Made by a program: the position numbers and the translations under genes. A stretch of 64,000 bases of DNA from Anaeromassilibacillus sp001305115 (GTDB taxonomy: Bacteria; Bacillota; Clostridia; Oscillospirales; Acutalibacteraceae): NCBI GenBank assembly GCA_042854365.1, contig AP031437.1:1178001-1242000 (forward strand). The letters are read 5' to 3'. Below, in pieces: positions 51,063 to 59,283 of the stretch. How positions within the stretch are numbered: the first letter of the stretch is position 1; every line of letters starts with the position of its first letter. The notes beneath the pieces are model-generated. The model saw nothing but the letters and a program-made list of their open reading frames with translations, was not told the origin of the DNA and did no database searches.

Positions 51063-51110
51063 AAAGACGGACACAATCCCGTGTGGAAGTGTCCGTCTTT
51101 GTTTGTTTTA
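51063..51110 (+). terminator. Intrinsic terminator
   Basis: AAAGACGGACAC pairs with GTGTCCGTCTTT, then GTTTGTTTT. Closes the ABC cassette. Confidence 0.9.
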
Positions 51111-51127
51111 GGAGATATGGGAGGAGA

Positions 51128-51367
51128 TTACCTTGTGTTAATATTACTTGCATCTGCTGCGACTTCATAGCCGAGCTTATTGAGTTGATGTTCGATTGCG
51201 TCATAAGACGTACCGGAACTATCGTAGTCCACGGCTACCAGATTATGGGAAGGATTTACACTGACGGAAGTAACACCGTGAAGTTGATCCAACCCGCGCT
51301 TAATTTCCTTTAAATCGTGTTTTCCACTGACTCGCTCTACAATCATATAAGCGCTTTCACTTGGCAT
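51128..51367 (-). CDS. Heavy-metal-associated-like small domain protein lacking CxxC
   Basis: A 79-residue minus-strand protein with the ferredoxin-like beta-alpha-beta-beta-alpha-beta pattern of HMA/CopZ domains: YMIVERVSGKHDLKEIKRGLDQLHGVTSVSVNPSHNLVAVDYD, then AIEHQLNKLGYEV. The metal-binding CxxC of CopZ is absent (SGKHD in its place), so copper binding is unlikely. The ATG at 51367 follows GAGGTG on the minus strand. Function unknown. Confidence 0.7.
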   Translation of the reverse strand: MPSESAYMIVERVSGKHDLKEIKRGLDQLHGVTSVSVNPSHNLVAVDYDSSGTSYDAIEHQLNKLGYEVAADASNINTR

Positions 51368-51553
51368 CTTCATCACCTCAAGAATAGCGTTCCCGAGAAG
51401 TGAATGGTTATAACGCGGCAAGTTTTGGACGGAATTTCGGGTATAGGTCTATCCATCTTTTTTATGATATTTCCTTGAAAACCAAAGCAGTCACGAATAG
51501 AACCCTTTCTGCGTAGTATGGACTGTATCAAATAGAGAAGGGGGACAAGATGC

Positions 51554-52474
51554 ATGAAAGGAATTGATGTCAGTAGCCATAATACGGTGAATTGGGATGC
51601 GGCCAAAGAGGCAGGGTTAGAGTTTGCTATGCTGCGCTGTGGTTACGGAAACGATCAGGCGGATCAAGATGACCGGACTTTTGAAGAAAATGTAAAAGCC
51701 TGTGAACGATTGGGGATTCCCTGGGGAGCCTATCTCTATAGCTATGCATTAAACACGGCAGATGCCAAAAGTGAGTTAGCACACCTTTTACGTCTGCTCA
51801 AAGGCAAGAAACCGTTGTTCCCGATTGCAATTGACATGGAGGACGGAGACGGTTATAAAGAAAAAAATGGAATGCCTTCCCGTCAGACGCTCACCGATAT
51901 TATTCACACCATCTGTGAGGGATTGCAAGAAGCAGGTTATCTGGCTGCCTATTATGTCAACAAGGATTGGTATAACCGGATGATCTACCCGGAACAACTG
52001 ACGGAATATGTATTTTGGTATGCCCGTCCCGGTGTAGATAAGCCGGATGTATCCTGTGAACTTTGGCAAGATGAAATCTCTTCCACAGGAGGGGAATGGC
52101 CCGGTGTACAAACAGGGGGAAAGGATGGCTGTGACACGGATATTAGCTTCAAAAATTTCCCAGAAATAATCAAGAGCAAGGGCCTGAATGGCTGGGAATT
52201 GGAGAATCCTATCGCAATTGACACGACCATGGATGTACACAAAGCGCGCGGGCAATGGTATGGTGTCAAATGTACGGCTTCTGACCCTTCAAAGATCGAA
52301 CTGTATGCAGGGACATCCAATATCGTTACCGTGATTCCTGTCCGTAGGACAAAAACAGAGCAGTTTTTCTTGGTGGTTCCTATCGGGGAACCAGGACAAT
52401 CCACTGGTATTTGGACTCGCTATGGCGGGGATGAGGATACCGCTGCCCGGAGATTTGTCTTTTGGATTTCTTAA
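51554..52474 (+). CDS. GH25 lysozyme-like muramidase
   Basis: A 306-residue protein. The GH25 domain covers residues 1-~205: MKGIDVSSHNTVNWDAAKEAGLEFAMLRCGYG, IAIDMEDGDGY with catalytic Asp/Glu, and AAYYVNKDWYNRMI. A C-terminal ~90 residues are beta-rich and may bind the wall. There is no signal peptide, as in phage endolysins, but no holin or phage gene is nearby. AAGGGGGACAAG precedes the ATG. Confidence 0.88.
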   Translation: MKGIDVSSHNTVNWDAAKEAGLEFAMLRCGYGNDQADQDDRTFEENVKACERLGIPWGAYLYSYALNTADAKSELAHLLRLLKGKKPLFPIAIDMEDGDGYKEKNGMPSRQTLTDIIHTICEGLQEAGYLAAYYVNKDWYNRMIYPEQLTEYVFWYARPGVDKPDVSCELWQDEISSTGGEWPGVQTGGKDGCDTDISFKNFPEIIKSKGLNGWELENPIAIDTTMDVHKARGQWYGVKCTASDPSKIELYAGTSNIVTVIPVRRTKTEQFFLVVPIGEPGQSTGIWTRYGGDEDTAARRFVFWIS

Positions 52475-52492
52475 GTCGCGGATGAATAGCGT

Positions 52493-52628
52493 CAGGAGGG
52501 TGTCCCAAAACTACGGATCTCTCGATTCATAGGAAAGGGGCATCCTCTTTCTGTTTGGAAAAATATCTGCGTTTCTAAAAAGAGGGGGCATCCTTCCGTC
52601 ATTTCATGACTTTTGGGACACCCTCCTG
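52493..52628. mobile_element. MITE-like element with 18-bp perfect terminal inverted repeats
   Basis: Ends are caggagggtgtcccaaaa (52493-52510) and its exact reverse complement (52611-52628), 136 bases overall. The interior holds two direct copies of a GGGGCATCCT motif and no ORF. Such GGGTGTCCCAAAA ends are like those of small non-autonomous elements. It could also act as a large terminator for the GH25 gene. Confidence 0.55.
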
Positions 52629-52725
52629 TTTCTTTTGCTCTTCAAATTTACCTTTTCTACCAAAGAGTGTAATTTCTCTAAATGCGTACAATCTATTACT
52701 GAAGGGTTATTTTAGGTGGACAAAT

Positions 52726-53130
52726 CTATTTAGCCATATGCTTTTTCGATGGAACAAATTTAATTTTATCGTACAGATTGCATACGCCGAGTGCTGGAAT
52801 TGTGATAAGAAACCAAAGAATGGAAAAGGGAAGACAAACCTGTCCCATAATATTCAATGGTAGATTTGAATAATCCCAAACGTTTTGTTTCCAGGCAACA
52901 TTGACAATGAGACCGACAACAAACTCCACAGAAGTGATAATTCCAGACCCAATGCAACATTTTACAGCTAAACATTTTCCTTTCATAGAACGATTGCAGA
53001 TTCGATCAATTAAGCACAGGCAAATTCCACCGGCTACAGACATGGAGAGGTCGGTGTGTCCGCGGCATAAAATTTCCAATGCCGGATAGACGGAACCACC
53101 GGTAGCAAACAATAGCGCATTTTTCTTCAT
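52726..53130 (-). CDS. Putative membrane protein of the ABC_trans_CmpB-like family
   Basis: A 134-residue minus-strand membrane protein with about four hydrophobic segments (GSVYPALEILCRG, SMSVAGGICLCLID, VEFVVGLIVNVAWK, CLPFSILWFLITIPALGV). The block VWDYSNLPLNIMGQVCLPFSILWF is characteristic of a Firmicute membrane family often labelled 'putative ABC transporter permease' (CmpB-type), for which no transport role has been shown. AGGAGG lies upstream of the ATG, at rather long spacing. Confidence 0.7.
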   Translation of the reverse strand: MKKNALLFATGGSVYPALEILCRGHTDLSMSVAGGICLCLIDRICNRSMKGKCLAVKCCIGSGIITSVEFVVGLIVNVAWKQNVWDYSNLPLNIMGQVCLPFSILWFLITIPALGVCNLYDKIKFVPSKKHMAK

Positions 53131-53210
53131 TTGTCTTTTTTGTGTCCTCCTATCCTAACTAGATGAACATAGTTGTTTGCAAAATGGACAAAATTATACA
53201 GATCTCACGC

Positions 53211-53238
53211 TTGCGATTCTCCAAAAAAACAGTATAAT
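53211..53238 (+). promoter_or_regulatory. nagB promoter
   Basis: TTGCGA (53211-53216), 16-base spacer, TATAAT (53233-53238). Confidence 0.6.
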
Positions 53239-53319
53239 ATACTTTAGAATATTTTATGGGAGCCGGAGGCCAGCAGCAGGAAGGAAGCGGCAGCCGGTGG
53301 TCGTGAAAGGAAGGTTTGT

Positions 53320-54072
53320 ATGAAAATTTTCAGCGCGCCGGATTATACAGGAATGAGCCGGAAGGCGGCAAATCTCATCTCTGCACAAGTTATTTTAAAG
53401 CCAGATTCCGTTTTGGGGCTTGCAACAGGTTCTACGCCCTTGGGGGTTTATGCACAACTGATTGATTGGTATAATAAGGGCGATGTCGATTTTTCGAAAG
53501 TGCGTAGCGTTAATTTGGATGAATACTGCGGCCTTGCACCGGAGCATGAGCAGAGTTATCATTACTACATGAAGGAAAATTTCTTTAAGCACATTAATAT
53601 CCGCTTGGAGAACACCCATGTGCCGGACGGTTTAGCGGAAGATGTTGCAAAAGAAGGCTGCCGGTATGACGCGCTCATCGAATCTCTCGGTGGAATCGAC
53701 TTACAGCTTTTGGGCATTGGCAATACGGGCCACATTGGATTCAATGAGCCGAGCGAGAGTTATATCAAAGAAACCCACCGTGTCACCCTCAATCAAAAAA
53801 CCATCGATGCCAATTCCCGCTTTTTTGCCAGCAAGGATCAGGTTCCGAGATATGCGGTAACCATGGGAATCGGCGCAATTATGAAGGCAAAAAAAGTGCT
53901 CTTGGTAGCCAATGGTGCTGGTAAGGCAGAAATTCTCTATAAGTCCCTGTTTGGGCCGATCACTCCGGAGGTGCCGGCATCTATTTTGCAGGTGCACCCG
54001 GATGTCACCATCGTGGCAGACGAGGAGGCAATGTCTGTCATCCGCGAAAAGCATCCGGAAATGATTGATTAA
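53320..54072 (+). CDS. nagB: Glucosamine-6-phosphate deaminase
   Basis: A 250-residue enzyme converting glucosamine-6-P to fructose-6-P and ammonia. Seen: LGLATGSTPLGVYAQLI for phosphate binding, VNLDEYCGLAPEHEQSYHYYM with the catalytic Asp, LLGIGNTGHIGFNEPSES with catalytic residues, and YAVTMGIGAIMKAKKVLLVANG. Normal length. Monocistronic: own promoter and terminator, with nagA elsewhere. Confidence 0.96.
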   Translation: MKIFSAPDYTGMSRKAANLISAQVILKPDSVLGLATGSTPLGVYAQLIDWYNKGDVDFSKVRSVNLDEYCGLAPEHEQSYHYYMKENFFKHINIRLENTHVPDGLAEDVAKEGCRYDALIESLGGIDLQLLGIGNTGHIGFNEPSESYIKETHRVTLNQKTIDANSRFFASKDQVPRYAVTMGIGAIMKAKKVLLVANGAGKAEILYKSLFGPITPEVPASILQVHPDVTIVADEEAMSVIREKHPEMID

Positions 54073-54096
54073 TTGTAAGAGTCGTGTATTTTTATA

Positions 54097-54150
54097 CAAA
54101 AAGAGGCCCCTTTTTGGCGTTGTTTTCGCCGGAAGGGGCCTCTTTTTGCA
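54097..54150 (+). terminator. nagB terminator
   Basis: AAAAAGAGGCCCCTT pairs with AAGGGGCCTCTTTTT, with an inner GGCG/CGCC pairing; T-tract at the 3' end and A-tract at the 5' end, so it may work in both directions. Confidence 0.9.
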
Positions 54151-54266
54151 TCTCTAGGGAGGAAAAGGGGTTTGCTATAGGAACTCATGTGTATTTTGAT
54201 AAGGAGGATATTCAAACATAAAGTCGAAGCAATAAGGGGTTTCTCTTTGTAGAACCTAGAAACCAT

Positions 54267-54295
54267 TTGCCTTTCTAAGCAAAAAATGATAGAAT
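54267..54295 (+). promoter_or_regulatory. hisHF promoter
   Basis: TTGCCT (54267-54272), 17-base spacer, TAGAAT (54290-54295). Confidence 0.6.
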
Positions 54296-54364
54296 AACGT
54301 ATATCGTATTTTAGCATAGCAATGCGGAAAAGTAGCAGAAATAGCTGAGAACGGGGGAATATAT

Positions 54365-54982
54365 GTGATCTCGGTCATTGACTATGGAGCAGGTAACATT
54401 CAAAGTGTAATAAAAGCATTTCATCATATCGGTTGTGCAGTACAGGTGACAGCAGACCCGGAGGTCATTCGGGAATCCAAGGCAGCTATTTTGCCGGGGG
54501 TGGGTGCTTTTGGCGATTCCATGAATAGTTTGAAGCAATCCGGCCTTGTTCAGCCGGTTTTGGACTTTATTGAGAGTGGAAAGCCTTTTTTAGGGATTTG
54601 CTTGGGTTTACAGCTTCTTTTTGAGGGGAGTGAGGAAAGCCCCGGTGTACACGGTTTAGGGGTCCTCGAGGGGAAAATCCACCGTATACCAGCAAATCGC
54701 GGTTTAAAGGTACCGCATATGGGATGGAATTCTCTGGAACTCCGCAACCAAAGTGGACTTTTTTCTGGTTTGGAGGAAGACCCATACGTGTATTTTGTGC
54801 ACTCTTATTATTTGCATGCAGACGATCCGAGCGTTGTCTCATCAACAACGGAATACGGTGTGCGGATTGACGCCTCGATTCAGCGGGGAAAGCTGTTTGC
54901 CACCCAATTTCACCCCGAAAAAAGTGGACGGACTGGCTTGAAGATGTTGCAAAACTTTGTTGCACAGATTGATACAGTTTGA
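54365..54982 (+). CDS. hisH: Imidazole glycerol phosphate synthase, glutamine amidotransferase subunit
   Basis: A 205-residue class I glutaminase that feeds ammonia to HisF. The nucleophile Cys lies in FLGICLGLQLLFEGSEE; the His/Glu pair is in TQFHPEKSG; the N-terminus is VIDYGAGNIQSV. GTG 54365 follows GGGGGAA. It lies 20 kb from the main his operon. Confidence 0.96.
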   Translation: MISVIDYGAGNIQSVIKAFHHIGCAVQVTADPEVIRESKAAILPGVGAFGDSMNSLKQSGLVQPVLDFIESGKPFLGICLGLQLLFEGSEESPGVHGLGVLEGKIHRIPANRGLKVPHMGWNSLELRNQSGLFSGLEEDPYVYFVHSYYLHADDPSVVSSTTEYGVRIDASIQRGKLFATQFHPEKSGRTGLKMLQNFVAQIDTV

Positions 54983-54994
54983 GGAGGAATGGAT

Positions 54995-55753
54995 ATGTAC
55001 GCCAAGAGAATCATTCCCTGCCTAGATGTCAACAATGGGAGAGTGGTCAAGGGGACCAATTTCGTCAATCTGCGCGATGCTGGGGACCCGGTGGAAGCGG
55101 CAAAGATATATGATGCACAGGGAGCGGACGAGCTGGTCTTTCTGGACATCACTGCTTCGGCGCAGGCGCGCAACATTATTCTGGACATAGTGTCACAGGT
55201 AGCGGATAGCATCTTTATTCCCTTTACAGTAGGAGGAGGAATCCGTTCCGTGGACGATTTCAACGCTTTGTTGCGTGCCGGCGCAGATAAAGTGTCCGTC
55301 AATTCGGCAGCTATCCGAAACCCTGCTTTGATTCAGGAGGCAGCCGATAAATTTGGGAGCCAGTGTGTGGTGTGTGCAATCGATGCGAAGCGCCGTTCGG
55401 AAGGCGGCTGGACGGTCTATTTGAATGGCGGCCGGGTGGATACCGGATTGGATGCCATAGAATGGGCGCAGAAGGCGGTTCGGTTGGGGGCAGGAGAGAT
55501 TTTACTCACCAGCATGGACTGTGATGGCGTCAAGAACGGCTATGATTTGGAATTGACACGAGCGGTTTCGGAATGTGTTCATGTGCCGGTGATCGCCTCT
55601 GGAGGTGCAGGGAAAATGGAGCATTTTTATGATGCCTTTACCCAAGGGCAGGCGGATGCAGTATTGGCGGCTTCGCTGTTCCACTTTGGAGAGATCACGA
55701 TTCCGGAATTGAAAGGGTATCTTGCCGGGCGAGGGATTTCTGTACGCCAGTGA
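54995..55753 (+). CDS. hisF: Imidazole glycerol phosphate synthase, cyclase subunit
   Basis: A 252-residue TIM barrel making IGP and AICAR. Seen: RIIPCLDVNNGRVVKGTNFVN with catalytic Asp, FTVGGGIRSVDDF, KVSVNSAAI, LTSMDCDGVKNGYDLEL with the second catalytic Asp, and ASGGAGKMEHF. ATG 54995 is preferred over 54989 since GAGGAGG would be one base from the latter. Follows hisH by 12 bases. Confidence 0.96.
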   Translation: MYAKRIIPCLDVNNGRVVKGTNFVNLRDAGDPVEAAKIYDAQGADELVFLDITASAQARNIILDIVSQVADSIFIPFTVGGGIRSVDDFNALLRAGADKVSVNSAAIRNPALIQEAADKFGSQCVVCAIDAKRRSEGGWTVYLNGGRVDTGLDAIEWAQKAVRLGAGEILLTSMDCDGVKNGYDLELTRAVSECVHVPVIASGGAGKMEHFYDAFTQGQADAVLAASLFHFGEITIPELKGYLAGRGISVRQ

Positions 55754-55768
55754 GTTATTTGGCATTTG

Positions 55769-55816
55769 AGTTCCTGTGTATGAAGGGGATGTCATCCTTC
55801 TGCACAGGAACTTTTT
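55769..55816 (+). terminator. hisHF terminator
   Basis: AGTTCCTGTG (55769-55778) pairs with CACAGGAACT (55803-55812), with an inner GAAGG/CCTTC hairpin, then TTTTT. Confidence 0.9.
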
Positions 55817-55974
55817 GATTTTCAGAGCAGATATTGCGATAATCCCGCATTGGACGGCATAAGAATTAGGGAAGACCGAACAAGTCTATTCGGACGGGTT
55901 TGGATTCCCGGATGCCAAGAGGGCAGCTGTACAGCCTCCGCTCCGGGAGCAGAACGAGGAGGGAGATTACACAA

Positions 55975-57123
55975 ATGAAAGGCAAACGAATTGCAGCAGG
56001 GCTGCTGGCCGTTCTGCTGATCGGATTGTCCGTTCCGATGCGCGCTGCATCTGCACTTTCAGAAGAAGAGGTCAAAGCGCCTGCTGCTGTCCTGATGGAA
56101 GCGCAGACAGGAAGAGTGCTATACGAGAAGAACCCACACGAAAAACGCCCTTGTGCATCGATCACAAAGGTCATGACATTGTTGCTGGTGATGGAAGCCC
56201 TGGATGCGGGGAAGATTTCTTTGACCGATACAGTGACGACAAGTGCTCATGCTGCTTCGATGGGAGGATCAGATATTTGGCTCAAAGAAGGGGAGACCAT
56301 GTCTGTAGACGACATGCTCAAAGCGACTGTAGTGGCGAGCGCAAATGATGCCGCTGTGGCTTTGGCAGAATACGTTGCCGGCAGTGAGGAAGATTTTCTG
56401 CGGCAGATGAACGAAAAAGCGCAGGAGCTGGGGATGGCGGATACGACGTTTAAAAACTGCAACGGTTTGGACGAGGAAGGACATTTAACCTCTGCCTATG
56501 ATGTCGCGGTTATGTCACGGGAATTGATGAAACATAAGAAAATCTTTGATTATACAATGATTTGGATCGACTATGTCCGCGATGGCCAGACACAGTTGGT
56601 CAATACCAATAAACTCATTAAATCCTATAAGGGGATTACCGGGCTGAAAACGGGTACAACAGGGCAAGCAGGAAGCTGTATCAGTGCCACCGCAGAGCGC
56701 GATGGGGTCCAGTTGATTGCCGTGGTTTTGGGCGCTGCAAACACCAAAGATCGCTTTTCCGCTGCTTCAACCCTATTGGATTATGGGTTCGCCAACTGGT
56801 CGGTCGCTACGCCTCAGGTGCCGCCGGAAGCGGTGGCTCCCATTCCGGTTTTGAATGGCATGTCCGATCAAGTGGAGACCACGGTCACAACGGATGGGGT
56901 TCTATTAATTCCCAAGGGGAAGGATACGGAGATTCAGTACCAGGTGACAGTGGGAGAAAACTTGACGGCACCGGTTGAAGAAGGGCAAGTTTTGGGGAAA
57001 GTCACCTGCACTTTGGATGGCGAAATCCTCAAGGAATATAACATTCTTGCTAAGACTTCCATCCCGGAGATTACCTTTTCCTCTGTTTTTCAACTTTTGT
57101 TCCGGCAGCTTGTGTCCATGTGA
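55975..57123 (+). CDS. dacF: D-alanyl-D-alanine carboxypeptidase (DacF/PBP5-like)
   Basis: A 382-residue exported penicillin-binding protein. Signal peptide KRIAAGLLAVLLIGLSV; SxxK as SITK (S62, K65); SxN as SAN (S122-N124); KTG in GLKTGTTGQAG near 225. The C-terminal PBP5 beta domain and an amphipathic membrane anchor (FSSVFQLLFRQLV) follow. It trims the pentapeptide in peptidoglycan. ATG 55975 follows GAGGAGGGAG; the frame upstream is not a signal peptide. The ~150 bases before it contain only short hairpins. Confidence 0.94.
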   Translation: MKGKRIAAGLLAVLLIGLSVPMRAASALSEEEVKAPAAVLMEAQTGRVLYEKNPHEKRPCASITKVMTLLLVMEALDAGKISLTDTVTTSAHAASMGGSDIWLKEGETMSVDDMLKATVVASANDAAVALAEYVAGSEEDFLRQMNEKAQELGMADTTFKNCNGLDEEGHLTSAYDVAVMSRELMKHKKIFDYTMIWIDYVRDGQTQLVNTNKLIKSYKGITGLKTGTTGQAGSCISATAERDGVQLIAVVLGAANTKDRFSAASTLLDYGFANWSVATPQVPPEAVAPIPVLNGMSDQVETTVTTDGVLLIPKGKDTEIQYQVTVGENLTAPVEEGQVLGKVTCTLDGEILKEYNILAKTSIPEITFSSVFQLLFRQLVSM

Positions 57124-57135
57124 CCATCGGCAAGA

Positions 57136-57168
57136 CCGTGCCCTTTGAAAAAGGGCACGGCTCTCTTT
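57136..57168 (+). terminator. Intrinsic terminator
   Basis: CCGTGCCCTTT pairs with AAAGGGCACGG around GAA, followed by CTCTCTTT. Confidence 0.85.
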
Positions 57169-57246
57169 GCCGCCCGTCAAAAATACACAAAATGCACAAG
57201 CAAGCAGGATTCACAAATTATTTAATTATAAAATATGTGCCTTCCC

Positions 57247-57275
57247 TTGCAAATATGGACAAACTATTGTAAAAT
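57247..57275 (+). promoter_or_regulatory. pgi promoter
   Basis: TTGCAA (57247-57252), 17-base spacer, TAAAAT (57270-57275), about 40 bases before the start. Confidence 0.7.
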
Positions 57276-57315
57276 AACAACATACCCAAGATTGCAATAT
57301 TTAGGAGGATTTCAT

Positions 57316-58656
57316 ATGTCTGTCAGAGTTGATACACAACATCTGTCCGGGTTTGTTGGTGAAAATGAATATAAGGCGCTCGCGCCGCAGGTAAAGCTTG
57401 CGCACGAAATGCTTCACAGTGGCACTGGCCTCGGCAACGATTTTATCGGGTGGGTGGATCTCCCGACCAATTACGATAAAGAAGAATTTGCCCGCATCAA
57501 AGAGGCGGCCAAAAGAATTCAGTCGGATTCGCAGGTGTTCATTGTCATCGGCATCGGAGGTTCCTATCTTGGCGCGCGCGCAGCCATTGAGTTTTTAAAA
57601 TCGCCCAATTACAACAACATGAAGAAGGATACGCCCGACATTTACTTCACAGGAAATAGCATCAGCTCTACCGCGTTGAGCGAGTTGCTGGCGATCTGTG
57701 AAGGAAAGGACGTCTCCATCAACATGATCTCCAAGTCCGGTACAACGACAGAACCCGCCATCGCATTCCGCGTGTTGCGTGAGTTCCTGGAGAAGAAGTA
57801 CGGCAAAGAAGAGGCGAAAAAGCGCATTTACTGCACAACCGATAAGGCGCGCGGTACGCTCAAGCAGCTTGCGACCAAAGAAGGTTACGAAACCTTTGTA
57901 GTCCCGGACGACGTTGGTGGACGTTACTCAGTTCTGACAGCTGTTGGCCTGCTGCCCATCGCCGTCAGCGGCGCGGATATTGATGCGCTGATGGCTGGCG
58001 CTGCAAAGGCACAGCAGGAGTACAACAATCCCGATATGTTCACGAATCCCTGCTATCTTTATGCTGCTCTGCGCAATATGCTCTATCGCAAGGGGAAGGA
58101 GATCGAAATCCTCGTCAGCTATGAACCCTGCTATACGATGATGTGCGAGTGGTGGAAGCAGCTCTATGGCGAGAGTGAAGGCAAGGATAATAAAGGCTTG
58201 TTCCCGGCATCCGTGGTGTTCTCTACAGACCTGCATTCCATGGGGCAATACATTCAGCAGGGCCGCCGCTCCCTCTTTGAGACGGTTGTTCTGTTTGACA
58301 AAGCAAAGCAAGAACTTTACATCGGCAACGATCCTGAAAATGTGGACGGCCTAAACTTCTTGGAAGGCAAGAGCATGTCTTATGTCAATGAAAAGGCCTT
58401 TGAGGGCACGGTCTTAGCACATACGGACGGCGGTGTTCCGAACGTTGTGCTACATGTACCGGATTTCTCCGAAGAGTCCTTGGGTTCACTTATCTATTTC
58501 TTCGAAAAAGCGTGTGCCATCTCCGGTTATCTGTTGGGAGTCAATCCGTTTGATCAGCCCGGCGTAGAGAGCTATAAAAAGAACATGTTTGCTCTTCTTG
58601 GAAAACCCGGTTATGAGGCACAGAAGGAAGCTCTGGAGGCAAGACTCCACAAATAA
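57316..58656 (+). CDS. pgi: Glucose-6-phosphate isomerase
   Basis: A 446-residue glycolytic isomerase of the short bacterial type. Seen: FIVIGIGGSYLGARAAIEFL, SKSGTTTEPAIAFR for phosphate binding, VGGRYSVLTAVGLLPIA, STDLHSMGQYIQQG and NPFDQPGVESYKKNMFALLG with the catalytic Lys. TTAGGAGG precedes ATG 57316; the extension from 57235 is not conserved. Interconverts glucose-6-P and fructose-6-P, the product of nagB. Confidence 0.96.
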   Translation: MSVRVDTQHLSGFVGENEYKALAPQVKLAHEMLHSGTGLGNDFIGWVDLPTNYDKEEFARIKEAAKRIQSDSQVFIVIGIGGSYLGARAAIEFLKSPNYNNMKKDTPDIYFTGNSISSTALSELLAICEGKDVSINMISKSGTTTEPAIAFRVLREFLEKKYGKEEAKKRIYCTTDKARGTLKQLATKEGYETFVVPDDVGGRYSVLTAVGLLPIAVSGADIDALMAGAAKAQQEYNNPDMFTNPCYLYAALRNMLYRKGKEIEILVSYEPCYTMMCEWWKQLYGESEGKDNKGLFPASVVFSTDLHSMGQYIQQGRRSLFETVVLFDKAKQELYIGNDPENVDGLNFLEGKSMSYVNEKAFEGTVLAHTDGGVPNVVLHVPDFSEESLGSLIYFFEKACAISGYLLGVNPFDQPGVESYKKNMFALLGKPGYEAQKEALEARLHK

Positions 58657-58711
58657 TTCTGGCGATTTTATCCGCGGAACGCGGAAATACTATCATACAG
58701 GGGGAGTTTCA

Positions 58712-59128
58712 ATGGTTACTCTAATCGTAGGTAAAAAAGGTTCCGGCAAAACAAAAAAATTGATTGAGCGCGCAAATGAAGCGGTTAAGACTTCTGACGG
58801 AAACGTCGTCGTCATTGAAAAAGGTTTGAAGCTGACTTATGACATCTCCCATCAGGCGCGTCTGGTGGACAGCGACAGTTACAACATCTGTGGGATGGAA
58901 GCGTTGGCAGGCTTTATCAGCGGAATCTGTGCTGGTAATTACGACGTGACCGATATTTTTGTGGATTCCACATTGAAGATCATTGGCCAGGATATGAAAG
59001 CGCTGGAGGAGTTTGTTGGCCGTATGAACAAGCTTTCCAAGGAAGACGAGGTCAACATCATCCTGTTGGTTTCTGCGGATAAGGGTGAACTTCCAGAGGG
59101 AATTGAAAACCTCGCAACGCAGATTTAA
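58712..59128 (+). CDS. Small P-loop ATP-binding protein
   Basis: A 138-residue protein starting MVTLIVGKKGSGKTKKLIE with Walker A at residues 7-14; a possible Walker B is YDVTDIFVDSTLK, and a third beta strand VNIILLVSADK follows. Clostridial homologues are often mislabelled 'twitching motility PilT' because of the P-loop; no pilus genes are near. Function unknown. GGGGGAG lies before ATG 58712. It follows pgi by 55 bases. Confidence 0.78.
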   Translation: MVTLIVGKKGSGKTKKLIERANEAVKTSDGNVVVIEKGLKLTYDISHQARLVDSDSYNICGMEALAGFISGICAGNYDVTDIFVDSTLKIIGQDMKALEEFVGRMNKLSKEDEVNIILLVSADKGELPEGIENLATQI

Positions 59129-59148
59129 ACCGTTTGATGTATGCGATA

Positions 59149-59180
59149 CCGCCGGTGCTTTTACGGTACCGGCGGCATCT
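59149..59180 (+). terminator. Probable weak terminator
   Basis: CCGCCGGT (59149-59156) pairs with ACCGGCGG (59168-59175), followed only by CATCTTTG. Confidence 0.55.
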
Positions 59181-59226
59181 TTGCGTATATTTTGTGGATA
59201 TTTCAAATTTTTACCTATAAATTGTA

Positions 59227-59255
59227 TTGACAAAGCGTAGAGGAACCTATATAAT
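59227..59255 (+). promoter_or_regulatory. yceD-rpmF promoter
   Basis: Consensus TTGACA (59227-59232), 17-base spacer, TATAAT (59250-59255). Confidence 0.85.
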
Positions 59256-59283
59256 AAGCTAATGTAGCGCCGAGGTGTGAAAA

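Noticed and set aside
58712..59128. Twitching motility ATPase PilT
   Set aside because: At 138 residues it lacks the PilT N-terminal domain, Asp and His boxes, and no pilus genes are present; only a P-loop is shared.
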